A stretch of 64,000 nucleotides of DNA from JACVRW01 sp963716215 (GTDB lineage: Bacteria; Actinomycetota; Thermoleophilia; Solirubrobacterales; Thermoleophilaceae), in NCBI GenBank assembly GCA_963716215.1, contig OY970298.1, forward strand, positions 2,108,001 through 2,172,000. Reading direction: 5' to 3'. Shown here in pieces: positions 49,039-57,377 of this stretch; within the stretch, counting starts at the first letter, position 1, and every line of letters begins with the position of its first letter. A program made the position numbers and the translations under genes. The notes beneath the pieces were generated by a model. That model did not search any database. It had not been told where the DNA came from and saw only the letters and a program-made list of their open reading frames with translations.

Positions 49039-50148
49039 ATGCTGCGGCCGCTTGCCGTCGCCCTGTTCGGCCTGGCCCTCTGCCTCGTGGGGGCGACCTT
49101 CGACGCGGCCTCGCTGTACGTCCCGGGTGTCGCGATGATCGCGATCGCGGTCGGCTCCACCGTGTGGGTCTCGCTCGCCGCGACCGGGGCCTCGATCGAG
49201 CGTCGCACGGGTCCCCACACGGTGACCGAGGAGGAGCCCTATCCGCTGCGCATCGAGGTGCGCTCGGGGGCGCTCCCGCCGCCCGGCGGCGAGCTGGTCG
49301 AGCCGCTGCTCGGCTGGCCCGTGCCGATCGCGGGGCGCTGGTCGCGCCGAGTGCGCATCAACGTGCGCTTCTCGCGCCGCGGCCGGCGCATCCTCGAGCC
49401 CGGTCGGCTGGTGATTCGCGACCCGCTGCGCCTCTACAGCCGCGAGCTCGTGGGCCTCGAAAGCGACGAGGTGCTGGTGCTCCCGCGCGTGGAGCCGGTC
49501 ACAGCGCCAGGCGGCGGCGGGGCCGGCGCCGGAGAGCACGGGGGCGCCGGGCTCGACGCGGGGGTGCTGGGGCGCCGGCTGGACGCCTCGCTGGCCGAGC
49601 TCGAGATCGACGGCCTGCGCCCGTACCGCGAGGGCACCTCGGCGTCGCGGATCCACTGGCCGACGGTGGCGCGCCGCGGCGAGATGCTCGAGCGGCGGTT
49701 GGTCGCGGAGCTGGACTCCGCTCCTCTGATCGTGCTCGACCCGTCCGCGCCGGACAGCGAAGAGGCGCTCGACAAGGCCGTCCGCGCCGCCGGGTCGCTG
49801 TGCGTCCATCTCGCCCACCTCGGCGGCTGCGCGATCCTCCTGCCGGGCGACCGGCGCCCGATCGAGATCGGCCATGACCTGGCCGGCTGGGCTGCCGTCC
49901 ACGCCCGCCTGGCGCTGGTAGAGAGCGGCTCGGCGCCCCCGTCGTCCGCGCTGGGCCCGCGCGGCGGCGCGGTCATCTGGGTCACCGGGGCCGGCCTCGC
50001 GAGCGCGCCGCGCGCGCTCGAGCGCCTGCCCGCCGGGGCACGCATAGTCGTCTCGCCCGGGCCCCTGCCCGGCATCCGCCCGCTGTTCGAGGTCGCCGAG
50101 TGCACCGGCTGCCTGGTCGAGCGCGCACGGCGCACGGTGGCGGCATGA
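49039..50148 (+). CDS. DUF58 domain protein
   Basis: 369 residues. Two N-terminal membrane helices (LAVALFGLALCLVGATFD and VAMIAIAVGSTVWVSLAATG), a beta-rich middle, then the DUF58 signature DGLRPYREGTSASRIHWPTV, ARRGEMLERRLVAELDSAPL. Starts 4 bases after moxR and overlaps the next ATG. Works with the MoxR ATPase in an envelope or assembly role that is poorly defined. Confidence 0.9.
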   Translation: MLRPLAVALFGLALCLVGATFDAASLYVPGVAMIAIAVGSTVWVSLAATGASIERRTGPHTVTEEEPYPLRIEVRSGALPPPGGELVEPLLGWPVPIAGRWSRRVRINVRFSRRGRRILEPGRLVIRDPLRLYSRELVGLESDEVLVLPRVEPVTAPGGGGAGAGEHGGAGLDAGVLGRRLDASLAELEIDGLRPYREGTSASRIHWPTVARRGEMLERRLVAELDSAPLIVLDPSAPDSEEALDKAVRAAGSLCVHLAHLGGCAILLPGDRRPIEIGHDLAGWAAVHARLALVESGSAPPSSALGPRGGAVIWVTGAGLASAPRALERLPAGARIVVSPGPLPGIRPLFEVAECTGCLVERARRTVAA

Positions 50149-52526
50149 GCGGCCTGGCCGCCCGCCCGGCGACTGCCGGGGCGCCCGCGGGGACGCTGCC
50201 GCCGCGAGCCGCGGCGCCACCGGCCGCCAACACCCTGCGCACGACCGCCGTCCGGCTGGCGGCCTTCGCCGCGCTGGCTCTGTTCGCCGCGGCCCACTGG
50301 GTGACCCTGGTCGCGTCGCCGCCGGTCGGGCGCACGGTGCTGGTCGTGCTGGTGGCCACCGCCACGGGTGCCGTGCTGGCGCTCCTCGGCGCGCCGGTCG
50401 TACGCGCGCGGGTGACGGCGGTGCTCGGCGGCCGCGGGCGGCTCGCCGCCGGCGTGATCGCGGCCGCGGCCGTGCTGATCGGCCTCGCCGGCGTCGCGCT
50501 CGGTCTGGGCGCGATGGGCCTGAGCCTGCGCCTGCTCGCGCCGGGCCACTGGGCCGAGCTGTTCGACGGGCTGGATCGCGGGCTCGCCGGGGTCCAGATC
50601 GCCGAGTGGCCCTACGACGGCGCCGATACCTGGGTGCGCCTGACCACGCTGCTCGGGGCGCCCTGCCTGATCGGGCTCGCCGCCCTGCTCGCGTTCTTCC
50701 CGGCGCCCCGCGCCGCGCCGGTGTTGCGCGGCGCCGCGCTGGTGGTTCTGCTGGTGGCGTACGGGACAGCGGTGAGCGAGCACGACCCGGGTGAGCCGCT
50801 GCTGCGCGGCCTCGCGCTGCTGGTGCTGGTTGGCGCCTGGCTGTGGCTGCCCCGGCTCGGCCCGCGCGAGGCGCTCGCGGGGGCGGCGTTGGTGCTGTCG
50901 CTCGGCGCGCTGTCGCTGCCGGTCGCGGCGGCGCTCGACAGCGAGGAGCCGTGGTGGGAGTACGGCGCCTGGGGTTTGTTCGAGGACGGCCGGTCGATCA
51001 GGTTCGATTGGACGCACCGCTACGGCCCGCTCGACTGGCCGCGCGACGGCACGACGCTGCTCAACGTGGCGTCGGACCGAGCGCAGTACTGGAAGGCGGA
51101 GACGCTCGACACCTTCGACGGCTTGCGCTGGGTGCGTGGTCGCTCGAGCGACGCGACGCAGGCGCTGCAGGGGGTGCCGAGCCCGGACACGGTGGACGAG
51201 AGCTGGGACTACTTCGAGTGGAACCGGCGCTGGGACGAGGAGCTCCGGTTCACCGTGCGCTCGCTCTCGACCAACCTGCTCGTGTCGGCCGGCACTCCAT
51301 ACCTGATCGAGGGGGCCGGCCTGGTGTCGACCTCCGGCGACGGCACCACGCGCATCGCCGACGGGCAGCTGGAGGAGGGCGACAGCTACACGGTCAGGAC
51401 CTATGCCCCGAACCCCACCCGGCGCCAGATGCGCGGTGCCCCGGAAGGGCTCTCGGACGCGCTCAGCGAGTACACCTCGATCCAGCTGCCCGGCCCGACC
51501 GCGAGCGCGATGGACCCCGTCGGGACGGTCGCGCTTGGCGGCGACCAGGTATTCGTGCCGCTCTGGGGCGACACGACCTTCGGCGACCCGGACGCGCCGC
51601 GGCGCGAGCTCGAGTCCTCCGCGTACGCCGACATGTACGCGATCACCACGCAGGTCACGGCGGGCGCGCCGACGATGTACGACGCGGTCGACCGCGTCGA
51701 GCGCTACCTGAACCGGAACTTCACCTACAGCGAGAAGCCGCGCGGCGCGCGCTACCCGCTGAACGCGTTCCTGTTCCGCGACAAGTTCGGCTACTGCCAG
51801 CAGTTCTCAGGCGCGATGGCGTTGATGCTGCGCATGGCCGGCATCCCGAGCCGTGTCGCGGCGGGATTCGCCCCCGGGTCGTTCAACCGCGACTCCGGCG
51901 AGTACCGCGTGCGCGATCTCGACGCCCACTCCTGGGTCGAGGTCTTCTTCAACGGCATCGGCTGGGTCACGTTCGACCCCACCCCGGCGGCCGCACCGGC
52001 CGAGCTTCAGGCGGCCGACCTCAGGACGAGCGGCGGCACCGGGGGGGCGATCAACGGCTCGCGGTCCGGCGCGGCCGCGCCCGACCGCACGAGCGACAGC
52101 GCCAGCTCTCCCGCGTCGGACTCCGGCGGCGGCGCCTCCCCGTGGCTGCTGCTCCCCCTGATCCTGATCGGCGGCGGCGGTCTGCTCGCCTGGTACCTGT
52201 TCCAGCGCGGCCGGCGGATGGCGCCCGAGGAGATGGCCGAGGCCCAGCTCGCCGAGCTGCGCCGCGCGCTGGATCGCCTGGACTGGGAAGTTCCGGCCGG
52301 TACCACGCTGCTCGGGCTCGAGCGCCGGCTCGACCGGACGGCCGGCCCGGCCGCGGCCCGCTACGCCGCCGGCCTGCGCGCACACCGCTACGACCCGGAC
52401 GCGCCGCCGGCGCCCAGCTTGCGCGACCGCCGCGAGCTGCGCCGCGACCTGACCGCCCGCGCGGGGCTCCGCGGTCGCCTGGTCGGGGTGCTCGCGATTC
52501 CGCCGGGCGGGCCCCGGCCGGCCTGA
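50145..52526 (+). CDS. Membrane transglutaminase-like protein (TgpA type)
   Basis: 793 residues from ATG 50145. About six N-terminal membrane helices (residues 40-260, DUF3488-like), an extracytoplasmic region, then a transglutaminase-like domain with Cys in FGYCQQFSGAMALMLRMAGI, His in VRDLDAHSWVEVFFNGIGWV and Asp in TFDPTP. A last membrane helix (WLLLPLILIGGGGLLAWYLF) leads to a DUF4129-like cytoplasmic tail. The catalytic triad is complete; the substrate is unknown. Confidence 0.93.
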   Translation: MSGLAARPATAGAPAGTLPPRAAAPPAANTLRTTAVRLAAFAALALFAAAHWVTLVASPPVGRTVLVVLVATATGAVLALLGAPVVRARVTAVLGGRGRLAAGVIAAAAVLIGLAGVALGLGAMGLSLRLLAPGHWAELFDGLDRGLAGVQIAEWPYDGADTWVRLTTLLGAPCLIGLAALLAFFPAPRAAPVLRGAALVVLLVAYGTAVSEHDPGEPLLRGLALLVLVGAWLWLPRLGPREALAGAALVLSLGALSLPVAAALDSEEPWWEYGAWGLFEDGRSIRFDWTHRYGPLDWPRDGTTLLNVASDRAQYWKAETLDTFDGLRWVRGRSSDATQALQGVPSPDTVDESWDYFEWNRRWDEELRFTVRSLSTNLLVSAGTPYLIEGAGLVSTSGDGTTRIADGQLEEGDSYTVRTYAPNPTRRQMRGAPEGLSDALSEYTSIQLPGPTASAMDPVGTVALGGDQVFVPLWGDTTFGDPDAPRRELESSAYADMYAITTQVTAGAPTMYDAVDRVERYLNRNFTYSEKPRGARYPLNAFLFRDKFGYCQQFSGAMALMLRMAGIPSRVAAGFAPGSFNRDSGEYRVRDLDAHSWVEVFFNGIGWVTFDPTPAAAPAELQAADLRTSGGTGGAINGSRSGAAAPDRTSDSASSPASDSGGGASPWLLLPLILIGGGGLLAWYLFQRGRRMAPEEMAEAQLAELRRALDRLDWEVPAGTTLLGLERRLDRTAGPAAARYAAGLRAHRYDPDAPPAPSLRDRRELRRDLTARAGLRGRLVGVLAIPPGGPRPA

Positions 52527-52548
52527 CCAGCCTTTATACGCCTCTAAG

Positions 52549-52561
52549 GTAGGCCTCCTAC
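52549..52561 (+). promoter_or_regulatory. Inverted repeat GTAGG-CCT-CCTAC before htrA
   Basis: The repeat ends 9 bases before the htrA ATG at 52571; TACAAA (52559-52564) is a possible -10. The position suits an operator for a stress-responsive regulator, but no known motif is recognised. Confidence 0.35.
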
Positions 52562-52570
52562 AAAGAGGGC

Positions 52571-53818
52571 ATGAACACCGTCTCGTCGCCTCAGAAGCAA
52601 CGCCCCGCCTTCTCCCATGTCGTCGCCGGAGTGCTCGGCGGGCTCGTGGTGCTCGCCGTCGGTTCGATCCTGATCGCCACCGACGTGATCGACACCGGGG
52701 ACACCACCGAGCGCGTCGTGCGCCAGGCGCCCATCTCGCAGACCGCCACCGACCCGGCCGCGGCGCGCGAGGGCAAGACCGTCCAGGACATCTACCGCCA
52801 GGAGGGGCGCGGCGTGGTGTTCATCCAGTCCGAGGGCGTGAGCGGCGACAGCCCGCTGGGCGAGTCGCAGCAGGGCACGGCGACCGGATCGGGCTTCGTC
52901 GTCGACGACGACGGCACGATCATCACCAACGCCCACGTGGTGGAGGGCGCCTCCAAGGTCACGGTCAGCTTCGAGCAGGGTGGCGAGGCCGTCGACGCCG
53001 AGGTCAAGGGCGTTGACGACGACAGCGACATCGCGGTGCTCAAGATCAACCCCGAGGGCCAGGACCTCACGGTGCTGCCCCTGGGCGACTCCTCGCAGCT
53101 CGAGGTTGGCGACCCGGTCGTGGCGATCGGCAACCCCTTCGGACTGCAGCGCACGGTCACCACGGGCATCGTCTCGGCGCTCCAGCGCCAGGTGGACGCC
53201 CCCAGCGGCTTCCCGATCAGCGACGTGATCCAGACCGACGCGTCCATCAACCCCGGCAACTCCGGCGGTCCGCTGCTCGACGCGAGCGGCCAGGTGATCG
53301 GGATCAACTCCCAGATCGCCACCGGCGGCGGCCAGGGCTCCGTCGGGATCGGCTTCGCCGTCCCGATCGACACCGCGAAGCGGCTGCTGCCGCAGCTGCG
53401 CGCGGGCGAGGAGATCAAGCACGCCTACCTCGGCGTGTCCATGGCGACCGCGAACGAGTCGCTCGCGAAGGAGCTCGACCTGCCGGTCGACCGCGGCGCG
53501 CTCGTCCAGTCGGTCACCGGGGGCAGCCCCGCCGACAAGGCGGGCCTGCAGGCCGGCGACACCGGCCAGGACGGCCAGGTCGCGTCCGGCGGTGACCTGA
53601 TCGTCTCGGTCGACGGCGAGGCGGTGACCAGCGCCGACGACATGGTCGCGGCGGTGGCCGCCAAGCAGCCAGGCGACACGATCACGGTCGAGTACTACCG
53701 CGGCGACGAGAAGCGGACGGCCGACATCAAGCTCGTCGAGCGCCCGGACCAGCTCAGCTCGACCGGATCGCAGGAGTCGCCCGACGAGGGCGGCGGGCTG
53801 CCGTTCGATCTGCCCTAG
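52571..53818 (+). CDS. HtrA/DegP-like trypsin-family protease with PDZ domain
   Basis: 415 residues. A membrane anchor (HVVAGVLGGLVVLAVGSILI) after a 16-residue cytoplasmic tail, then the protease domain: His in IITNAHVVEG (about 122), Asp in DDDSDIAVLKINP (about 153), Ser in SINPGNSGGPLLDASGQ (about 230). A PDZ domain follows (AYLGVSMATANESLAKELDL ... GGSPADKAGLQAGD). All catalytic residues are intact. Degrades or refolds damaged envelope proteins. Confidence 0.94.
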   Translation: MNTVSSPQKQRPAFSHVVAGVLGGLVVLAVGSILIATDVIDTGDTTERVVRQAPISQTATDPAAAREGKTVQDIYRQEGRGVVFIQSEGVSGDSPLGESQQGTATGSGFVVDDDGTIITNAHVVEGASKVTVSFEQGGEAVDAEVKGVDDDSDIAVLKINPEGQDLTVLPLGDSSQLEVGDPVVAIGNPFGLQRTVTTGIVSALQRQVDAPSGFPISDVIQTDASINPGNSGGPLLDASGQVIGINSQIATGGGQGSVGIGFAVPIDTAKRLLPQLRAGEEIKHAYLGVSMATANESLAKELDLPVDRGALVQSVTGGSPADKAGLQAGDTGQDGQVASGGDLIVSVDGEAVTSADDMVAAVAAKQPGDTITVEYYRGDEKRTADIKLVERPDQLSSTGSQESPDEGGGLPFDLP

Positions 53819-53824
53819 CCGCAA

Positions 53825-53845
53825 GCGGCCGGCTCGGCCGGCTGC
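53825..53845 (+). terminator. GC-rich hairpin after htrA
   Basis: Nine-base stem GCGGCCGGC / GCCGGCTGC (one G-T pair) with loop TCG, starting 7 bases after the htrA stop. No T tract follows, so termination would be atypical. Confidence 0.35.
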
Positions 53846-53886
53846 GCGCGGACCCCTAGCGCGCTCGGCCTGCGAGCATTGCGGGC

Positions 53887-54534
53887 ATGACCCGCGTGAA
53901 GATCTGCGGAGTGAGCGACCCGGCCGACGCCGGTCGGGTCGCTGACCTCGGCGCATGGGCGCTCGGCATGATCTTCTGGCCGGGCAGCGCGCGCAGGTGT
54001 TCGCTCGCGATCGCGGAGGAGATCGGCGCGGAGCAGCACCGGCGCCTGGAGCTGGTCGGCGTGTTCGTGAACGCCTCGCTGGACGAGGTGGCCGACACGG
54101 CCGACCGCTGCAACCTCACCATCGTCCAGCTCCACGGCGACGAGGGCCCCGCGTACTGCCGCGAAGTGGCCCGACGGACCGGCGCCAAGGTGATGAAGGC
54201 CGCGCGCGTGCACGACGCCGCGCAGGTCCACGACCTCCAGCGCTTCTACACCGACTTCCACCTGCTCGACGCCTATTCGCCGCGCACGCCGGGCGGCACG
54301 GGGGAGACGTTCGACTGGGAGCTCGCGCGGGCCCACCCACGCACCCCTCCGGTGGTGCTGTCGGGCGGCCTGCAAAGCGCCAACGTCGACGCCGCGATCG
54401 AGGCCGCGCGGCCGTTCGCGGTGGACGTCGCGAGCGGCACGGAGGCGTCCCCCGGGCGCAAGGACCCCGCCAAGCTGACCGCGTTCGTGCGCGCGGTCGA
54501 GGCCGCGGACGAGCGGCTCGGGGCGGTCGCGTGA
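53887..54534 (+). CDS. trpF: Phosphoribosylanthranilate isomerase
   Basis: 215 residues. VKICGVSDPADAGRVADLGA (catalytic Cys), LVGVFVNASLDEVADTAD, VQLHGDEGPAYCREVARR, FHLLDAYSPRTPGGTGETFD (catalytic Asp) and PPVVLSGGLQSANVDAAIEA are standard. AGCATT at 53875-53880, 6 bases before the ATG, is a possible -10. The stop overlaps the trpB start (GTGA). Confidence 0.95.
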   Translation: MTRVKICGVSDPADAGRVADLGAWALGMIFWPGSARRCSLAIAEEIGAEQHRRLELVGVFVNASLDEVADTADRCNLTIVQLHGDEGPAYCREVARRTGAKVMKAARVHDAAQVHDLQRFYTDFHLLDAYSPRTPGGTGETFDWELARAHPRTPPVVLSGGLQSANVDAAIEAARPFAVDVASGTEASPGRKDPAKLTAFVRAVEAADERLGAVA

Positions 54535-55703
54535 GCTCGACGCCGCTCGAACGCCGCTTCGGCCCGTACGGCGGTCGCTACGTGCCCGAGACGTTGATCC
54601 CGGCGCTCGACGAGCTCGAGCGGGCGTGGCTCGCGGCGCGTTCCGATCCCGAGTTCACAGGCGCGCTCCAGCGGCTGCTGCGCGACTACGTCGGGCGCCC
54701 GACGCCGCTCTACAGGGCCGGGCGGCTGTCCGAGGTCGCCGGCGGCGACGTGTGGCTCAAGCGCGAGGACCTCACCCACACCGGCTCGCACAAGATCAAC
54801 AACGCGATCGGACAGTCCCTGCTCGCCAAGCGCATGGGCAAGGCCCGCGTGATCGCCGAGACGGGGGCGGGCCAGCACGGCGTCGCCGCGGCCACCGCCT
54901 GCGCCCTGCTCGACCTGACCTGCATCGTCTACATGGGTACCGAGGACATGCGCCGCCAGCGCACCAACGTCGAGCGCATGCGCCTGCTGGGCGCGGAGGT
55001 GGTCGGCGTGGAGGCGGGGGCGCGCACGCTCAAGGAGGCCGTCTCGGCGGCGATCCGCGACTGGGTCGGGAACGTGGAGACGACGCACTACGTGATCGGC
55101 TCCGCGGTCGGCCCGGCGCCCTATCCGGCGCTGGTACGCGACCTGCAGCGCACGATCGGCGACGAGGCCCGCGCCCAGGTGCTGGAGCTGGCGGGCCGCC
55201 TGCCGGACCGCGTGATCGCCTGCGTGGGCGGCGGCTCCAACGCGATCGGCACGTTCGCCGGCTTCGTGGGCGACCCGAGCGTCGAGCTGATCGGCGTGGA
55301 GGCCGCGGGCGAGGGGCTCGAGACGCGGCGCCACTCGGCGCCGCTCACCACCGGCGCGCGCGGCGTGCTGCACGGCGCGATGTCGGCGGTGCTGCAGGAC
55401 GAGGAGGGCCAGATCCTCGAGGCGCACTCGATCTCAGCGGGCCTCGACTACCCCGGTGTCGGTCCCGAGCACGCGCACCTGCGCGACAGCGGGCGCGTGC
55501 GGTACGTCGCGGTGCCCGACACGGACGCGCTCGCCGCCTTTCGGCGCGTGACCGAGCTCGAGGGCATCCTGCCGGCGCTGGAGCCGTCGCACGCGCTGGC
55601 CTGGATGCTCGCGAATCCCACCGGCGGCCTCGACCTGGTGACGCTGTCGGGCCGTGGCGACAAGGACCTCGCGGAGGTGCTGGCGCTGGAGGAGCGCGGA
55701 TGA
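54531..55703 (+). CDS. trpB: Tryptophan synthase beta subunit
   Basis: 390 residues from GTG 54531. RFGPYGGRYVPETLIPALDE, LKREDLTHTGSHKINNAIGQ (PLP Lys), AETGAGQHGVAAATACALLD, MGTEDMRRQRTNVERMRLLG and CVGGGSNAIGTFAGFVGD are canonical TrpB1 motifs. Condenses indole with serine. Confidence 0.97.
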   Translation: MSSTPLERRFGPYGGRYVPETLIPALDELERAWLAARSDPEFTGALQRLLRDYVGRPTPLYRAGRLSEVAGGDVWLKREDLTHTGSHKINNAIGQSLLAKRMGKARVIAETGAGQHGVAAATACALLDLTCIVYMGTEDMRRQRTNVERMRLLGAEVVGVEAGARTLKEAVSAAIRDWVGNVETTHYVIGSAVGPAPYPALVRDLQRTIGDEARAQVLELAGRLPDRVIACVGGGSNAIGTFAGFVGDPSVELIGVEAAGEGLETRRHSAPLTTGARGVLHGAMSAVLQDEEGQILEAHSISAGLDYPGVGPEHAHLRDSGRVRYVAVPDTDALAAFRRVTELEGILPALEPSHALAWMLANPTGGLDLVTLSGRGDKDLAEVLALEERG

Positions 55704-56494
55704 GCGTCGCGGCCACCGGGGTCGACCGGATCGCCGCCGCCTTCGCATCGCACGGCAAGCGCGCGGCGCTGATGCCGTACCTGATGGGCGGCTACCCCTC
55801 GCTCGAGGGCTCGACCGAGGCGGGGCTGGCCGCCGCGGCTGCCGGGGCCGACCTGATCGAGCTCGGCATCCCGTTCTCCGACCCGCTCGCCGACGGCCCG
55901 GTGATCCACGCGGCGGCGACAGCGGCGCTCGAGGGCGGCGCGACGCCGCACGGGGTGCTGCGCGTGTGCGAGCGCGTGTCCGCCGAGGTCCCGGTGGTGT
56001 TGATGGTCTACGTGAACGTGGTGCTCGCGGCGGGCGCGGAGGCGTTCGCGCTGCGCGCCGCGGCCGCTGGCGCGGCCGGCCTGATCGTGCCCGATCTCCC
56101 GCACGACGAGGCGGGGGAGGTGCGCGCCGCCTGCGACGCCGAGGGACTGGCGCTGGTCCCGCTGGTGGCGCCCACCACGACCCCCGAGCGCGTGGCCGAG
56201 ATCGGCGCGAGCGCCCGCGGCTTCGTCTACGCCGTCTCGCTCACGGGGATCACCGGCGAGCGCGACGAACTGCCGCCCGAGCTGGCAGAGACGGTCACGC
56301 GGGTCAAGAGCGCGTCGGAGGCTCCGGTCGCGGTCGGATTCGGAATCGCACGGGCCGAGCAGGCCGTCGCCGTCGCCGACATGGCCGACGGCGTGATCGT
56401 GGGCAGCCGCATCGTGCGCGCACTGGGCGAGGACGGCCCGGCTGCCGCCGGCGCCGTCGTGGGCGAGCTGGCCGAAGCGCTGACGAAAAAGTGA
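55700..56494 (+). CDS. trpA: Tryptophan synthase alpha subunit
   Basis: 264 residues. ALMPYLMGGYPSLEGSTEAG, DLIELGIPFSDPLADGPVIH (catalytic Glu and Asp), GLIVPDLPHDEAGEVRAAC, LVAPTTTPERVAEIG and VYAVSLTGITG, with VGFGIARAEQAVAVADMADG at the phosphate site. Cleaves indole-3-glycerol phosphate; forms a channelled complex with TrpB. ATGA overlap with trpB. Confidence 0.97.
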   Translation: MSVAATGVDRIAAAFASHGKRAALMPYLMGGYPSLEGSTEAGLAAAAAGADLIELGIPFSDPLADGPVIHAAATAALEGGATPHGVLRVCERVSAEVPVVLMVYVNVVLAAGAEAFALRAAAAGAAGLIVPDLPHDEAGEVRAACDAEGLALVPLVAPTTTPERVAEIGASARGFVYAVSLTGITGERDELPPELAETVTRVKSASEAPVAVGFGIARAEQAVAVADMADGVIVGSRIVRALGEDGPAAAGAVVGELAEALTKK

Positions 56495-56510
56495 CCTCCT
56501 GACCCGCTGG

Positions 56511-56516
56511 TAGGGT
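56511..56516 (+). promoter_or_regulatory. -10 hexamer TAGGGT, leaderless SnoaL-like gene
   Basis: Ends 9 bases before ATG 56526. Confidence 0.4.
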
Positions 56517-56525
56517 GCGCCCACC

Positions 56526-57143
56526 ATGGCGGAGACCAGGACGATCAGCGCGCAAAAGGGAACCGACCCGGAGCCCAAGCCCCGGCGGCGCATCACCAAG
56601 CGCAAGGCCCTCGAGAATCACGCCCGCAGCTACTTCGACGCTCTCGCTCGCCGCGACGTCGAGGCCATGGGCGACCACTGGAAGGAGGACGGGGTCGCAG
56701 ACATGGTGCCGCTCGGCATCCTGCGCGGCCGGGCCGAGATCAAGGCATTCTTCCGGGACATGTTCGCTGCCCTCCCCGATCTCGAGACCACGGTCATCCG
56801 CGTGGCCACCACGGCCAACGAGGTCGCCGTCGAGTGGCGTATGAACGGCACCTTCAGCGGCGCCCCCTTCCAGGGCATCGAGCCCACCGGCAAGCCGATC
56901 GAGCTACGCGGCGTGGACGTGATCGAGGTCGCGGACGACCAGAACGTCGCGAACACGGCCTACTACGACGGCATGGCCTTCGCTCGCGGAGCGGGCCTGC
57001 TGCCCTCGCAGGACTCCGGCGCCGAGCGGGCGATGAAGAGCGCGGTCAACGCCGCCACCCGCCTGCGCCGCAAGGTCGCCGACGGTCGCGACGCGATTGC
57101 CGAGCGGCGCGACTCGCTGTCCCAGCGCAAGGCTGCGGCGTGA
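56526..57143 (+). CDS. SnoaL-like / ester-cyclase-fold protein with charged C-terminal extension
   Basis: 205 residues. Residues 30-140 match the SnoaL-like cone fold: ARSYFDALARRDVEAMGDHW, RGRAEIKAFFRDMFAALPDL, VAVEWRMNGTFSGAPFQGIE and LRGVDVIEVADDQNVANTAY, as in polyketide-cyclase-like proteins of unknown role. The last 50 residues form a basic helix (NAATRLRRKVADGRDAIAER). The stop overlaps the GTG of the small membrane protein. Confidence 0.82.
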   Translation: MAETRTISAQKGTDPEPKPRRRITKRKALENHARSYFDALARRDVEAMGDHWKEDGVADMVPLGILRGRAEIKAFFRDMFAALPDLETTVIRVATTANEVAVEWRMNGTFSGAPFQGIEPTGKPIELRGVDVIEVADDQNVANTAYYDGMAFARGAGLLPSQDSGAERAMKSAVNAATRLRRKVADGRDAIAERRDSLSQRKAAA

Positions 57144-57340
57144 CCGTCTACGTCACGCTGGTGATCGGCCTGGTCTGGTGGATCAGCGCCTGGGCCTTCG
57201 GCATCAAGGCGTTCGACGCGTTCCTGCTCACGGCAGCCATGGTCGTCGGCGCGGCCGCCTACGTGATCGTCAAGCCCTTCCTCGATCAGACGCTCCGGCG
57301 CGACGCCTCGACGATCGAGGAAGAGGGCGCGCGCTCCTGA
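57140..57340 (+). CDS. Small two-helix membrane protein
   Basis: 66 residues from GTG. Two membrane helices (VYVTLVIGLVWWISAWAFGI and AFLLTAAMVVGAAAYVIVKP) and a charged tail (LRRDASTIEEEGARS). No family recognised. The GTGA overlap with the SnoaL-like gene suggests joint expression. Confidence 0.7.
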   Translation: MTVYVTLVIGLVWWISAWAFGIKAFDAFLLTAAMVVGAAAYVIVKPFLDQTLRRDASTIEEEGARS

Positions 57341-57353
57341 GCGGCGCGCGCGT

Positions 57354-57377
57354 CGGCTAGCCGAAGAACGCTTCGGC
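57354..57377. terminator. Palindrome and hairpin between convergent gene ends
   Basis: CGGCTAGCCG (57354-57363) is a perfect palindrome containing the pfkA stop, and GCCGAAG-AACG-CTTCGGC (57360-57377) is a 7-base hairpin at the 3' end of pfkA. Either could act as a two-way terminator; neither has a T tract. Confidence 0.3.

Noticed and set aside
53955..55703. Extended trpB reading frame starting inside trpF
   Set aside because: The extra 192 residues are a shadow of trpF; GTG 54531 gives the normal TrpB N-terminus.
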